Translations under genes and position numbers: made by a program
The notes under the pieces: generated by a model
Database searches by the model: none
Told to the model about the DNA's origin: nothing
The model's input: only the letters and a program-made list of their open reading frames with translations
Source: an uncultured Cellvibrio sp.
GTDB taxonomy: Bacteria > Pseudomonadota > Gammaproteobacteria > Pseudomonadales > Cellvibrionaceae
Direction of reading: 5' to 3'
Assembly: GCA_946482345.1 (NCBI GenBank)
Contig: CAMLRJ010000006.1
Location: forward strand, 1-24,414
Length of the DNA stretch: 24,414 bases
Shown here: positions 16,894 to 23,408 of the stretch, in pieces
Numbering within the stretch: the first letter of the stretch is position 1
How the letters are laid out: each line of letters opens with the position of its first letter

Positions 16894-18150
16894 TTAAAGC
16901 GTTAAGTGCAATCGTGAGTAACTATCCAATTCGGATTGATCTGAAACGATAATTTGATCCTTGGCTTTCAACCCGCTGACAATTTCAATTTTGCTGGCAG
17001 ATCCCCTGCCAAACTCAACTAAAACCTTGTCAGCAAATTTTCCGTCTTCCGATAATTTGAAAACGCGCATTTTGCGAAAATTTTGTGAGTAAGCAGGGCG
17101 CTCTACATATAAAGCGTTACTCAATGCCGCCACCATTATTTCACCGTCAATGGTTAATTCAGGTCGCGCATCGGCGGGCAATGCTTCACTGAATTCAACG
17201 TCTACTTCTACCGTGCCGTTAACAACGGAAGGTGAAATACGCGAGACCACACCGGCAATGCGATTGTTACGCGTATCAACACTGACTTGCTGCCCCATCA
17301 CTACCTGTTGAATTTGCATTTCCGGCACCAACATGCGGGCAATCAACTTATCCTGTTGTACCAGCTTGGCAATATTCGCGCCCAGTGCGAGTTGTTGCCC
17401 CGGTTCAATCGCAACTTCCTGCACCACACTTTCCATAGTGGCTCGCACAGAAAGCTGATCGACTTGTTGTTTGGCGCGTTGAATTTGTTTTTCCAATTTT
17501 TTGATGCGGGCATGTTTTGCAGCGATTTGTGCGGTTACATTTTCCTTCATGCTTTTGGTACGGCTTTGCTCAATTTGCCAACGTTCTTTGCGCTGATCTG
17601 TTTGCATTTGAATAGATTCATATTCTATTTTGGAAATAGAACCCTGATTGCGTTCGCGTAAAAATGTTTGCGCATTAAAGGTTAATTCAGAACTTTGAAA
17701 TAAACTTTTCGCTTCCAATTCCACCGCTCGTTGATCCAACAATGCCGATTCCAAATCTTTTATTTCAGCACTGTTCTGCGCCTGCATAGCTTCCAAATCC
17801 CACTGCAATTCGTCGTAAGCCTGTTCCAATTCGGCGTTGCTCAATTCCGCAATAATGTCCCCCGTTTTAACTTGCGCCCCCGGCTTCACCAACACCCGCT
17901 CAACCCGACCATTCGCTTCAGCCGCCAACCAACGAACCTCAATAGGCACCAATGTTCCAGGCGCACGCACAATAATGTCGAAACTCCCCTGACTAACACT
18001 GGCCAACCGCAACGTATCGCGCTCAACCCGGTAATCCGATCCGTCGTACAAGCTATAAATAACCCCCCCAACAAACACACACCCAACAACCCCGGCAATC
18101 ACCCACCAGAGTTTGAATTTACTTTGTTTCTGACTACGAATAATATCCAC
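16894..18150 (-). CDS. HlyD/MacA-type periplasmic adaptor (membrane fusion protein)
   Basis: About 418 residues. A short cytoplasmic tail is followed by one membrane helix (about 16-35, WWVIAGVVGCVFVGGVIY), a lipoyl half-motif (WLAAEANGRVERVLVKPGAQV), a long helical hairpin (about 115-240), the returning half (ATMESVVQEVAIEPGQQL), then beta-barrel and membrane-proximal domains. This is the adaptor that links an inner-membrane MacB-like pump to an outer-membrane partner; no outer-membrane channel gene is in the window. The frame has no ATG start. The GTG at 18150 gives an N terminus MDIIRSQKQ, resembling the MD(I/V)xR opening of related adaptors, and I prefer it to the TTG at 18162. It is the first gene of the operon. 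Confidence 0.9.
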   Translation of the reverse strand: MDIIRSQKQSKFKLWWVIAGVVGCVFVGGVIYSLYDGSDYRVERDTLRLASVSQGSFDIIVRAPGTLVPIEVRWLAAEANGRVERVLVKPGAQVKTGDIIAELSNAELEQAYDELQWDLEAMQAQNSAEIKDLESALLDQRAVELEAKSLFQSSELTFNAQTFLRERNQGSISKIEYESIQMQTDQRKERWQIEQSRTKSMKENVTAQIAAKHARIKKLEKQIQRAKQQVDQLSVRATMESVVQEVAIEPGQQLALGANIAKLVQQDKLIARMLVPEMQIQQVVMGQQVSVDTRNNRIAGVVSRISPSVVNGTVEVDVEFSEALPADARPELTIDGEIMVAALSNALYVERPAYSQNFRKMRVFKLSEDGKFADKVLVEFGRGSASKIEIVSGLKAKDQIIVSDQSELDSYSRLHLTL

Positions 18151-18186
18151 GTGACTGCCCAAACTTGTAATGAATAGTCCCTATAG

Positions 18187-18202
18187 AGCAGCAATCAGGC
18201 CA
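18187..18202 (-). promoter_or_regulatory. sigma-54 (-24/-12) promoter candidate for the export operon
   Basis: On the - strand TGGCCTGATTGCTGCT fits the TGGCAC-N5-TTGCW consensus, with exact GG-N10-GC spacing, 4 of 6 matches at -24 and 4 of 5 at -12. Transcription would begin near 18176, about 25 nt before the preferred GTG start. The operon encodes a regulator with an intact GAFTDA motif. Confidence 0.5.
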
Positions 18203-18247
18203 ACTGAAAAATTTTTAATAAAAACAGTCGCTTAATAAAAATGAAGA

Positions 18248-18272
18248 AGAACAGCTAATCTTGAGTTGTTCT
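18248..18272. promoter_or_regulatory. upstream activator palindrome candidate
   Basis: Nine-nt arms AGAACAGCT and AGTTGTTCT (8 of 9 complementary) flank a 7-nt centre, giving a 25-bp dyad. It is centred about 85 bp upstream of the predicted sigma-54 start site, the usual zone for NtrC-type enhancer binding. Confidence 0.4.
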
Positions 18273-18504
18273 GTTATTGAGATGGTTGGGAAATTTTTTG
18301 TAGCGGAAATGGGACAGTGGTAATTCCGATGAATTGCGAATGTTTTGGCGCTGGCGTCATTTCTTGATGTTGTTGGTTGGCACTGATGTGAATGGATCTT
18401 TAAATTGTGTTTGTGATTTTTGATTTGCGCCAAAAGCGGAAGTTCAGCTTCAGTAAGCAAGTAATCTAATGTGGGTTGGTTTTGTGAATATACTATTATG
18501 TTTA

Positions 18505-18510
18505 AAGGAG
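18505..18510 (+). promoter_or_regulatory. ribosome binding site of the membrane-anchored protein gene
   Basis: AAGGAG lies 4 nt before the ATG at 18515, a strong Shine-Dalgarno that fixes the start. Confidence 0.8.
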
Positions 18511-18514
18511 CGTT

Positions 18515-19177
18515 ATGGAATTTGTGTATAATTTAATACAAGAAAATCCTGGATTTTTTGCGTGGTCCTTTGGAGTAATCAATGCTTTATGGATCATGTT
18601 TTTTCATTTCAATCGACAGAGTCATGATCGAAGAATCAGAAAGCTGGAAAACGACCTAAAGTTTGATTCAGACAGAAGGTTAAAGATTTTTGAATTAAAG
18701 GCATCTAATTTCAGCAGTTACGTATCTCAACTAGATATTTTTGGCAAAAAAAATCAGGTGGACATGCCAAAAAGAATGCAGCCTATATTTGAAGCATATA
18801 TGGGTGACATACTTGGTGCATCAGGTGATGAAGACGAACAAAAAGAAGTGGAAGCAATTACACGCTTTAGTAATGAAATTTTATTATTGCTTAATGAAAG
18901 TCTCGAAGATGTTTTGAAGCTGAAGTATGAGTCTAACCGCTTAAAATTAATCGCTACCGAAAAGATGCTGGAGACTCTCGATGAGCTTGAATTGTTGACG
19001 GATCAATCATTTAATGTGGCTAGTGAGTTTATGGGAAAGTATGTGGAAATAAATCTAACTAAGGACGAAGCTGCATCGAAAGCCTATCAAGAACATCTAA
19101 TGGAATTAGGTAAAAAAACACAGCAAGCGAAAAAAAGTCTTTTAAATCAAATGCGAATCGAAATTGGTAGTATATAG
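18515..19177 (+). CDS. membrane-anchored helical protein of unknown function
   Basis: 220 residues. One N-terminal membrane helix (about 12-31, FFAWSFGVINALWIMFFHF) is followed by a basic/acidic stretch (SHDRRIRKLENDLKFDSDRR) and an almost entirely helical, charged domain to the C terminus, probably cytoplasmic and partly coiled coil. I do not recognise a named family; proteins with the same opening (ENPGFFAWSFG...) recur as single accessory genes in bacterial genomes, from memory. A strong AAGGAG supports the start. The DUF3800 gene follows about 42 bp later on the same strand, so the two may be co-expressed. No enzymatic motif is visible, and a sensing or scaffold role is only a guess. Confidence 0.75.
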   Translation: MEFVYNLIQENPGFFAWSFGVINALWIMFFHFNRQSHDRRIRKLENDLKFDSDRRLKIFELKASNFSSYVSQLDIFGKKNQVDMPKRMQPIFEAYMGDILGASGDEDEQKEVEAITRFSNEILLLLNESLEDVLKLKYESNRLKLIATEKMLETLDELELLTDQSFNVASEFMGKYVEINLTKDEAASKAYQEHLMELGKKTQQAKKSLLNQMRIEIGSI

Positions 19178-19219
19178 GCACTACAATTACTGCCCAATGA
19201 GTACGTTTTGGAGTGCGTA

Positions 19220-20329
19220 ATGGATTTTAATGAGATAAGAGATATGGTTGTTCAGTCCAATGACCTTGAAAATATTGATGATGTGTATACATTTTATTAC
19301 GACGAAACTAATAATATTAGAAAGCTGTACTTAAAAGACTCAGGGATAAATGTTGAGAATTCCAACAACTTCGTGCTTGCAGGCATCGTGCACAAAGGTC
19401 AGAAGAGTAGCGCTGACTTTTCAATTCTCTTGAAAAATCTAAATCTTCAAAAAAATATAAAAGAGGTAAAGATTAAGCATATAGCAAAGGGAAATTTCTT
19501 GGATATGCTTCAATCCGATAAACTTTATCGGATACTTGAGTGGCTAAAAATAAACGAATTTTATCTGCATTACTTCAATCTGAATATCATATATTGGTCT
19601 GTCATAGATATTATCGATTCGATCATTAGTGAGTTGCATCATCCATTTTACATGATGCAACACATGTCGCTTAAAAGTGATTTTTATGAGATAGCTAATT
19701 GTAATAGTGATACTTTTCTAAAAAAACTAAATGAATTTAACTACCCAGATGTTCCTAGGGATAAGACTGAAAATTTCTGCCGATGGATTATCGAGCTTGT
19801 AGGAACTAATGAAGCGTGTCTATCGGAATTCAGGGCAAAGATACTTCATGGTTTAGTTAAAGAGTCGTTAAAGGTTGAAGAATTGCCATTTATATCTGGT
19901 TTCCATGGTCAAGAACTTATTTCTGATTTTATGGTTTTCTATTTAAGGAATTTATATCTATTTAAGAACTCTTTGCATATCTTTGATGAGGAAAAAAGCA
20001 TTCAAGATGACATGATGGATTTCTCATTGACAGAAAATGGTTCACCAATTTACAACCACAAATTTGTTAAGTCTCATGAGCACATAGAGATTCAGATCTC
20101 TGATGTTATTACTGGTTTTTTGGGTAAATACTTTACCTATTTAAAGGATACGAGTCATGAGCAGTTGGCTTTTGATAAGTCAAGCCTAACTATCCAGCAG
20201 AAAAAAACACTAGAAGCGTTAAAGGAACTGATTGATGTCTCCGATGATGTGACCCGAGGATTCTTCAACACCGTTACCAGTGAGAATGAGCAACAGAAAA
20301 ATAATTGGTTTTTGCATGGAGTGAAATAA
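19220..20329 (+). CDS. DUF3800-domain protein (predicted RNase H-like fold)
   Basis: 369 residues from the ATG at 19220. GGAG at 19210-19213 is well placed for it, so the in-frame TTG at 19208 is rejected. It shows the scattered acidic motifs of DUF3800: TFYYDETNN near the N terminus (Asp28, Glu29; usually YxDESG), HIFDEE (Asp256, Glu257), and IQISDVITGFLGKYF (Asp295; usually Q.ADxxAG). These would form a metal-binding active site like that of RNase H-like nucleases. DUF3800 proteins are common in variable and defence-associated gene neighbourhoods, but their biochemical role is mostly unproven. It is spaced as a likely operon with the helical membrane protein upstream. The fold call is from motif pattern only. 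Confidence 0.75.
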   Translation: MDFNEIRDMVVQSNDLENIDDVYTFYYDETNNIRKLYLKDSGINVENSNNFVLAGIVHKGQKSSADFSILLKNLNLQKNIKEVKIKHIAKGNFLDMLQSDKLYRILEWLKINEFYLHYFNLNIIYWSVIDIIDSIISELHHPFYMMQHMSLKSDFYEIANCNSDTFLKKLNEFNYPDVPRDKTENFCRWIIELVGTNEACLSEFRAKILHGLVKESLKVEELPFISGFHGQELISDFMVFYLRNLYLFKNSLHIFDEEKSIQDDMMDFSLTENGSPIYNHKFVKSHEHIEIQISDVITGFLGKYFTYLKDTSHEQLAFDKSSLTIQQKKTLEALKELIDVSDDVTRGFFNTVTSENEQQKNNWFLHGVK

Positions 20330-20400
20330 AGCCTATTTAAATTATTAGAGTTTCAATAACTAATAATCCGCTTTTTGCCGAATCACGAACTTAATAAAAT

Positions 20401-20625
20401 ATGGATATCTTATCAGTGAACCCAATTCAAAAGTTTCAGCAATGGTGGCGAGTAGCTTTGGAAATTGATGAAAGTGGATTTCCAAACGGTAGATTTGTGG
20501 ATTTGAAGTCTGTTGATGAAAATGGTTTTACTTTTTGTACCTACCTCGATTCAGCAAAAGGAATGCAGATTCAAATAAATCCTAAAACAGCAATGACCGT
20601 GTGGTGGGATCATGTAGTAACGTAG
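20401..20625 (+). pseudogene. pyridoxamine 5'-phosphate oxidase-family remnant
   Basis: 74 codons that read as a cut-down flavin-dependent pyridoxamine-phosphate oxidase-like protein (about 200 residues when intact). NPIQKFQQWWRVALEI is the usual N-terminal helix, and GRFVDLKSVDENGFTFCTYL plus SAKGMQIQINPKTAMTVWWDHV are the FMN-binding strands. Compared with the family, about 15 residues between EIDES and FPNGRFV appear to be missing (the strand normally reading like ALATVDxxGxP). The reading frame then stops right after WWDHV, losing the whole C-terminal half. There is no ribosome binding site before the ATG. It is most likely a decayed fragment; a tiny functional protein is less likely. Confidence 0.6.
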
Positions 20626-20633
20626 TGGTTTGT

Positions 20634-21158
20634 CTAGGTGTCATCCCAATTAATCTCATTTCCATTTATATCTATGGAATAACAATAGACTGTGTCTGAT
20701 TTTAAAGCTCCATCCAACATCTCATGATGAGGCGTCCAATAGTTAGCACCTGTTCTTAAAGGGTCTGACTCCAAATGTCCAGCTCCGATAACTACGATCA
20801 CGTCCATACCTTTAGCCAAATATTCTTTTGCTAATTTTAAAATGTTCTCGTATTGCTTGTTATGTCGTGGTTTTGAGGTTTGTCCACCATTGGAATCGAA
20901 ACCTAAACAAAAAGAGGAGCGTTGGGTTATTTTTGTCAGAAATTCCTTATCAAATGAACCTCCATTTTTATCCTTGGTCATAAGGTTAATGGTTTGTGCT
21001 ATTGAGCCTGATTCTTCTGGAGTACCGTCATAATCGATTTCTAATAAAAGGACATACTTGTTTCCAATTTTTCCATTTACACTTTTGAATCGTTTGTAAT
21101 TGGATTTAATTGATCCATCCTTACCGTGATCATCCCCGATGAAAACAACTTTGCCCAT
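20634..21158 (-). CDS. small TraB/ChaN (EreA-like) fold protein, function unknown
   Basis: 174 residues with no signal peptide or membrane helix. The motif order resembles a minimal TraB/ChaN/EreA-type fold: IGDDHG at the N terminus (7-12), a core strand with Glu in VLLLEID (36-42), and IVVIGAGHLESDPL (121-134) with a conserved-type His128. In that clan the GxxHG, Glu and GAGH elements build a metal or hydrolase site. The usual proteins are longer (250 residues or more), so this is a compact version. GGGAGA upstream of the ATG at 21158 supports the start. It is convergent with the oxidase remnant, leaving 8 bp between them. The assignment is by motif and may be wrong; a hypothetical protein is the safe fallback. 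Confidence 0.55.
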   Translation of the reverse strand: MGKVVFIGDDHGKDGSIKSNYKRFKSVNGKIGNKYVLLLEIDYDGTPEESGSIAQTINLMTKDKNGGSFDKEFLTKITQRSSFCLGFDSNGGQTSKPRHNKQYENILKLAKEYLAKGMDVIVVIGAGHLESDPLRTGANYWTPHHEMLDGALKSDTVYCYSIDINGNEINWDDT

Positions 21159-21315
21159 ACAAATTCTCCCATTTTTTACTGAAACTATATTTATGACCAG
21201 GTTTTGATAGCTGGTTAAAGAATGATTCTAATTTTTTTGTGCTGCAAGATATTGGTAGACAGTAGCTAAGTTTTATTGCTAAAGCAATATCAATGACTCA
21301 TGGAAGGAGTAATTA

Positions 21316-21413
21316 AGTGACTAATTTATTTTTAATTTTTAATGAAATAAAATGCGACAGATGATTTTTTATATATTGCTATCCCATTTAAATTGGTAGG
21401 TAAATTAGTCACT
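21316..21413. repeat. 98-bp AT-rich element with perfect 13-bp terminal inverted repeats
   Basis: AGTGACTAATTTA at 21316-21328 is repeated as its exact reverse complement at 21401-21413, with a 72-bp AT-rich interior and no coding frame. No flanking target-site duplication is obvious. Confidence 0.6.
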
Positions 21414-21502
21414 AAAGTTATGTAATTTTTTCACTGCATAATATTTCATTATGGCTCTATCGGCTATCCTTGAATCAACGCGTAACTTGCAATAAAAACC
21501 TC

Positions 21503-21600
21503 GTTGGAAGAGCGAAGCGACTTCCGACATGTTCGATTCAAAGGCATATCTGTAATTGGTCAATTTTGTCGGAAGTCGGCTTTGCCTCTTCCAACCTACG
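21503..21600. repeat. long inverted repeat, GGTTGGAAGAGCG family, copy 2
   Basis: The left arm begins GTTGGAAGAGCGAAGCGACT (21503-21529) and the right arm (21567-21595) ends CTCTTCCAAC, followed by CTACG as in copy 1. The right arm has small insertions relative to the left, and the loop is 37 nt and unrelated to that of the copy at 3790-3870. Confidence 0.8.
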
Positions 21601-21683
21601 GCTGTGATTAAATATTAAAATTGGAATTATTGTGCTCGTTTAAAATCGTGGCGCGTTAGAAGAAAAAAGAGTTGAGATAAAAA

Positions 21684-23345
21684 ATGAAATCAAAACAGTT
21701 GTTGAATGCAGTCCAAATTTTGTTTGTCACCTTCTTTCTCGGTGCTTGTGATTCTATTTTGACAAAACCTGCCGGGAAGACGGTTCCTTGGCAAGCCGAT
21801 TTAGGTAACGGTTTTTATCAAAATCCCATTTTATATGCTGACTATTCAGATCCTGATGTGGTGGCAGTGGGCGATGATTTTTACATGACGGCTTCCAGTT
21901 TTAACGCTGCGCCTGGCTTACCTATTTTGCACTCGAAGGATTTGGTTAACTGGCAATTAATAAATTATGCATTGCCGGTTTTGGTTCCGGAAAATGTGTT
22001 TGCAGTGCCACAACATGGTAATGGTGTCTGGGCACCGAACATTCGTTATCACGACGGATTTTATTGGATTTTTTATCCTGACCCTGATTACGGAATTTAT
22101 GTTATCAAAGCCAAAAATCCCGCTGGTGCTTGGAGTAAACCGCATTTGATATTGCCTGGCAAAGGTCTAATCGATCCAACCCCTCTATGGGATGATGATG
22201 GCAAAGCCTATCTGTTGCATGGTTGGGCGAAAAGTCGAGCTGGATTTAATAATATTTTGACCTTGCACTCCATGTCTTGGGATGCATCTGCAGTTGAATC
22301 GCCCGGGCGACATTTAATCGATGCCAATCTTATTCCAGGTTACAAAACTCTCGAAGGTCCCAAGTTTTATAAACGTAATGGTTACTACTATATTTTTGCG
22401 CCTGAGGGTGGAGTTCCGGTTGGCACTCAAGCTGTATTTCGCGCAAAGAACATTCAAGGGCCTTACGGATTTAAAAAAGTGATGGTGCAGGGCACCAGTT
22501 CCACTAATGGGCCGCATCAGGGAGCCTGGATATCCACATCAAAAGGCGAGGATTGGTTTGTGCATTTTCAAAGTCGGGGCGCTTATGGTCGTATTGTGCA
22601 TTTGCAACCTATGCATTGGAAAAATGATTGGCCCGTGATTGGTGTCGATTCAGATAATGATGGTGTTGGTAATCCTGTTCAGTTTTACAAAAAACCCGGC
22701 TTGCCAACACAGAAGGTCAGCAATTTACCATTCATGGATTCCTTCGATAAACAATCGCTGGGTTTGCAATGGCAATGGAACGCAAATTTTCAAACCAGTT
22801 GGTATTCACTTAATGATGCGCCAGGCTATCTAAGATTGTTTGCGACTGAAGATGTTGCGCCACTCACACAAAATCTTTGGTTAAACCCTGCGATATTGTT
22901 GCAAAAATTACCTGCTCCAAAATTTATTGCGCAAACCAGATTGGTCATTCCGGAGGGTGCAGACAACCTTATGAGTGGCATGGTGTTATTGGGTGAGGAT
23001 TATCGTTGGGTCGGTGTCAAAATTGAAAATGGTGTGGCTACTCTTGGTTTTGCAGAATGCAGAGATGCACGTTCAGGATGTCAGGAGATATTTAAGCCAG
23101 TCAGGAAACTTGAATCACAAGAAATTACGCTCAGATTTTTTATTAATGAAGGTGGCTTGAGCGTGTCTGGATTTGTTGACGGTGAACATTTCGAAGTCAA
23201 TGACGAATTATTTCAGGCGCGTCCAGGTCGTTGGGTCGGTGCAAAAATTGGATTGTTTGTACGCGCAATTGGCAAGTCAAATGGACAATATTTGGATTTT
23301 GATTATTTTAATATTGAAGCGCCAACTGAATGTTGCATGAAATAA
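21684..23345 (+). CDS. GH43 lipoprotein (arabinofuranosidase/xylosidase type) with C-terminal beta-sandwich
   Basis: 553 residues with lipobox FFLGAC (Cys22), so it is probably a membrane-anchored lipoprotein. A five-bladed GH43 propeller spans about 45-345, followed by a beta-sandwich (about 350-545) of the type found C-terminal in several GH43 subfamilies. The catalytic triad is visible: base Asp56 in YSDPDVV, pKa-modulating Asp164 in LIDPTPLWDDDGKAYLLHG, and acid Glu224 in LEGPKFYKRNGYYYIF. The pattern GVWAPNIRYHDGFYWIFYPD with GFNNILTLHSMSWD suggests a subfamily-12-like enzyme, releasing arabinose or xylose from arabinoxylan or related glycans, but specificity cannot be read from sequence. 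It leads a pair with the GH43 gene that starts 63 bp later. There are two extra Cys (CC) close to the C terminus. Confidence 0.92.
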   Translation: MKSKQLLNAVQILFVTFFLGACDSILTKPAGKTVPWQADLGNGFYQNPILYADYSDPDVVAVGDDFYMTASSFNAAPGLPILHSKDLVNWQLINYALPVLVPENVFAVPQHGNGVWAPNIRYHDGFYWIFYPDPDYGIYVIKAKNPAGAWSKPHLILPGKGLIDPTPLWDDDGKAYLLHGWAKSRAGFNNILTLHSMSWDASAVESPGRHLIDANLIPGYKTLEGPKFYKRNGYYYIFAPEGGVPVGTQAVFRAKNIQGPYGFKKVMVQGTSSTNGPHQGAWISTSKGEDWFVHFQSRGAYGRIVHLQPMHWKNDWPVIGVDSDNDGVGNPVQFYKKPGLPTQKVSNLPFMDSFDKQSLGLQWQWNANFQTSWYSLNDAPGYLRLFATEDVAPLTQNLWLNPAILLQKLPAPKFIAQTRLVIPEGADNLMSGMVLLGEDYRWVGVKIENGVATLGFAECRDARSGCQEIFKPVRKLESQEITLRFFINEGGLSVSGFVDGEHFEVNDELFQARPGRWVGAKIGLFVRAIGKSNGQYLDFDYFNIEAPTECCMK

Positions 23346-23408
23346 CGTTAATTTGAATCAATGACCATTGACCCATTTTTAAAAAATACCCATCACACGA
23401 GAGATATT

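Larger units (their letters stand above)
18163..18514. other. divergent intergenic region
   Basis: 352 bp between the - strand export operon and the + strand accessory genes. It carries a sigma-54 promoter-like element and an upstream palindrome for the operon (listed separately). Toward the + strand it has -10-like sequences (TATACT at 18489-18494 and TATTAT at 18494-18499) before the gene at 18515, without a convincing -35. An 81-codon frame on the - strand here has no family resemblance and is not called. Confidence 0.6.
21159..21683. other. AT-rich, repeat-bearing intergenic region
   Basis: 525 bp without a credible gene. It holds a 98-bp element bounded by perfect 13-bp inverted repeats (21316-21413), a second copy of the GGTTGGAAGAGCG inverted repeat (21503-21600), and the leader of the GH43 gene at 21684. 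GAGTTGAGAT lies 6-15 nt before the ATG and could be the ribosome binding site. Confidence 0.6.

Noticed and set aside
18380..18400. TGGCAC on the + strand as a sigma-54 promoter for the gene at 18515
   Set aside because: No TTGC-type -12 element at the required spacing, and it lies over 100 bp from the gene.
18215..18460. 81-codon - strand open frame in the divergent intergenic region
   Set aside because: No ribosome binding site and no recognisable family; it overlaps the proposed upstream activator palindrome.
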